A stretch of 64,000 nt of DNA from Fimbriimonas ginsengisoli Gsoil 348. GTDB taxonomy: Bacteria; Armatimonadota; Fimbriimonadia; Fimbriimonadales; Fimbriimonadaceae. The translations under genes and the position numbers were made by a program. The notes under the pieces were generated by a model. It was given only the letters and a program-made list of their open reading frames with translations. It was not told the DNA's origin and did not search any database. Numbering within the stretch: the stretch's first letter is position 1; each line of letters opens with the position of its first letter. Shown piece by piece: positions 63,782-64,000 of the stretch. Location of the stretch: NCBI RefSeq assembly GCF_000724625.1, contig NZ_CP007139.1, positions 1,054,001-1,118,000 of the forward strand, written 5' to 3'.

Positions 63782-64000
63782 TTACTTAGGGAGGACGGTT
63801 AGCTTGACTTCTAGACGGTTTTCGCTGGCCATGATGAGGGGGTCGTAGAGGTAGGGTTTGCCGGCTTCCATATCGTCCAGGCGGCGGACGAACTCGATTA
63901 ATGGGTCGGGCTTTTTCGGATTGAGCTTAACTTCTACCGGGACGGCTCGGAGGCCGCCAAGCGTCACCGTGGTTTCTCCGGCGGGCATTTTTCGATCGAG
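63782..64000 (-). CDS. C-terminal part of an unknown protein (truncated by window edge)
   Basis: The minus-strand frame is open to base 64000, so the start lies outside. The visible 72 residues include TTVTLGGLRAVPVEVKLNPKK and PYLYDPLIMASENRLEV, with no recognised family. It would be upstream of kynU on the same strand, separated by a repeat module. Confidence 0.55.
   Translation of the reverse strand, partial: LDRKMPAGETTVTLGGLRAVPVEVKLNPKKPDPLIEFVRRLDDMEAGKPYLYDPLIMASENRLEVKLTVLPK

Overview
The window is a high-GC bacterial chromosome segment with about 50 protein genes, one tRNA gene and an unusual amount of structured repeat DNA between genes. No rRNA, prophage, transposase or CRISPR array is visible. 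The gene style (many Sec-exported glycosidases and esterases, secreted peptidases, lipoproteins, subtilase with C-terminal RAMWG repeats, assimilatory nitrate cluster) resembles soil Armatimonadota such as the Fimbriimonas lineage. That placement is an inference from gene style only, because no marker gene is present.

Layout. 1-3.4 kb: end of a c-di-GMP turnover protein (HD-GYP/GAF/GGDEF), then a secreted subtilase behind twin LacI-like operators. 3.4-5.7 kb: minus-strand cupin, O-acetylhomoserine sulfhydrylase and CoA-binding operon ending at a bidirectional terminator. 5.9-10.4 kb: GH26-like glycosidase, sedolisin peptidase and a beta-propeller lipoprotein. 10.6-13.9 kb: sugar-kinase-like phosphotransferase, PhyH dioxygenase and HAD phosphatase around a repeat-rich gap. 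14-20.6 kb: giant multidomain GH38 alpha-mannosidase, HupE/UreJ-like membrane protein and an APH-like kinase. 20.6-25.6 kb: group II decarboxylase, AlkZ-like glycosylase, tRNA-Ile(GAU), and two uncharacterised genes (lipoprotein, LRR protein).

25.7-35.2 kb is one nitrate-assimilation block on the plus strand: small unknown protein, nasA, narK with an extra periplasmic domain, nirB, nirD, an atypical winged-helix regulator, precorrin-2 dehydrogenase and cobA. It imports nitrate, reduces it to ammonium, and makes the siroheme that NirB needs. 35.5-45.0 kb is a carbohydrate island: GH29 fucosidase with an AraC regulator, a double-CE1 esterase, GH2 beta-galactosidase, a vapC remnant, a serine hydrolase and a second AraC regulator. 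45.2-48.9 kb is a ribose-type sugar ABC transporter. 48.9-55.6 kb holds TerC, an unknown exported protein, aldo/keto reductase, ABC-F ATPase, a small membrane protein and serA. 55.8-59.6 kb is a tightly overlapping PQQ-propeller, dprA and nagA run. 59.7-64 kb has a polysaccharide deacetylase, an exported protein, creatininase, kynureninase and a truncated gene at the right edge.

The most notable find is a dispersed intergenic element (full or partial copies near 10.5, 12.9, 13.1, 22.2, 55.7, 62.4 and 63.8 kb) built from consecutive hairpins. Its stems differ between copies by compensatory changes, including G-U wobbles that all fit one reading strand. A second hairpin repeat (51.9 and 62.4 kb) sits at gene 3' ends. 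Other observations include a 32-bp perfect palindrome inside dprA, a heptanucleotide repeat inside the mannosidase gene, and a possible 15-residue peptide gene behind the subtilase.
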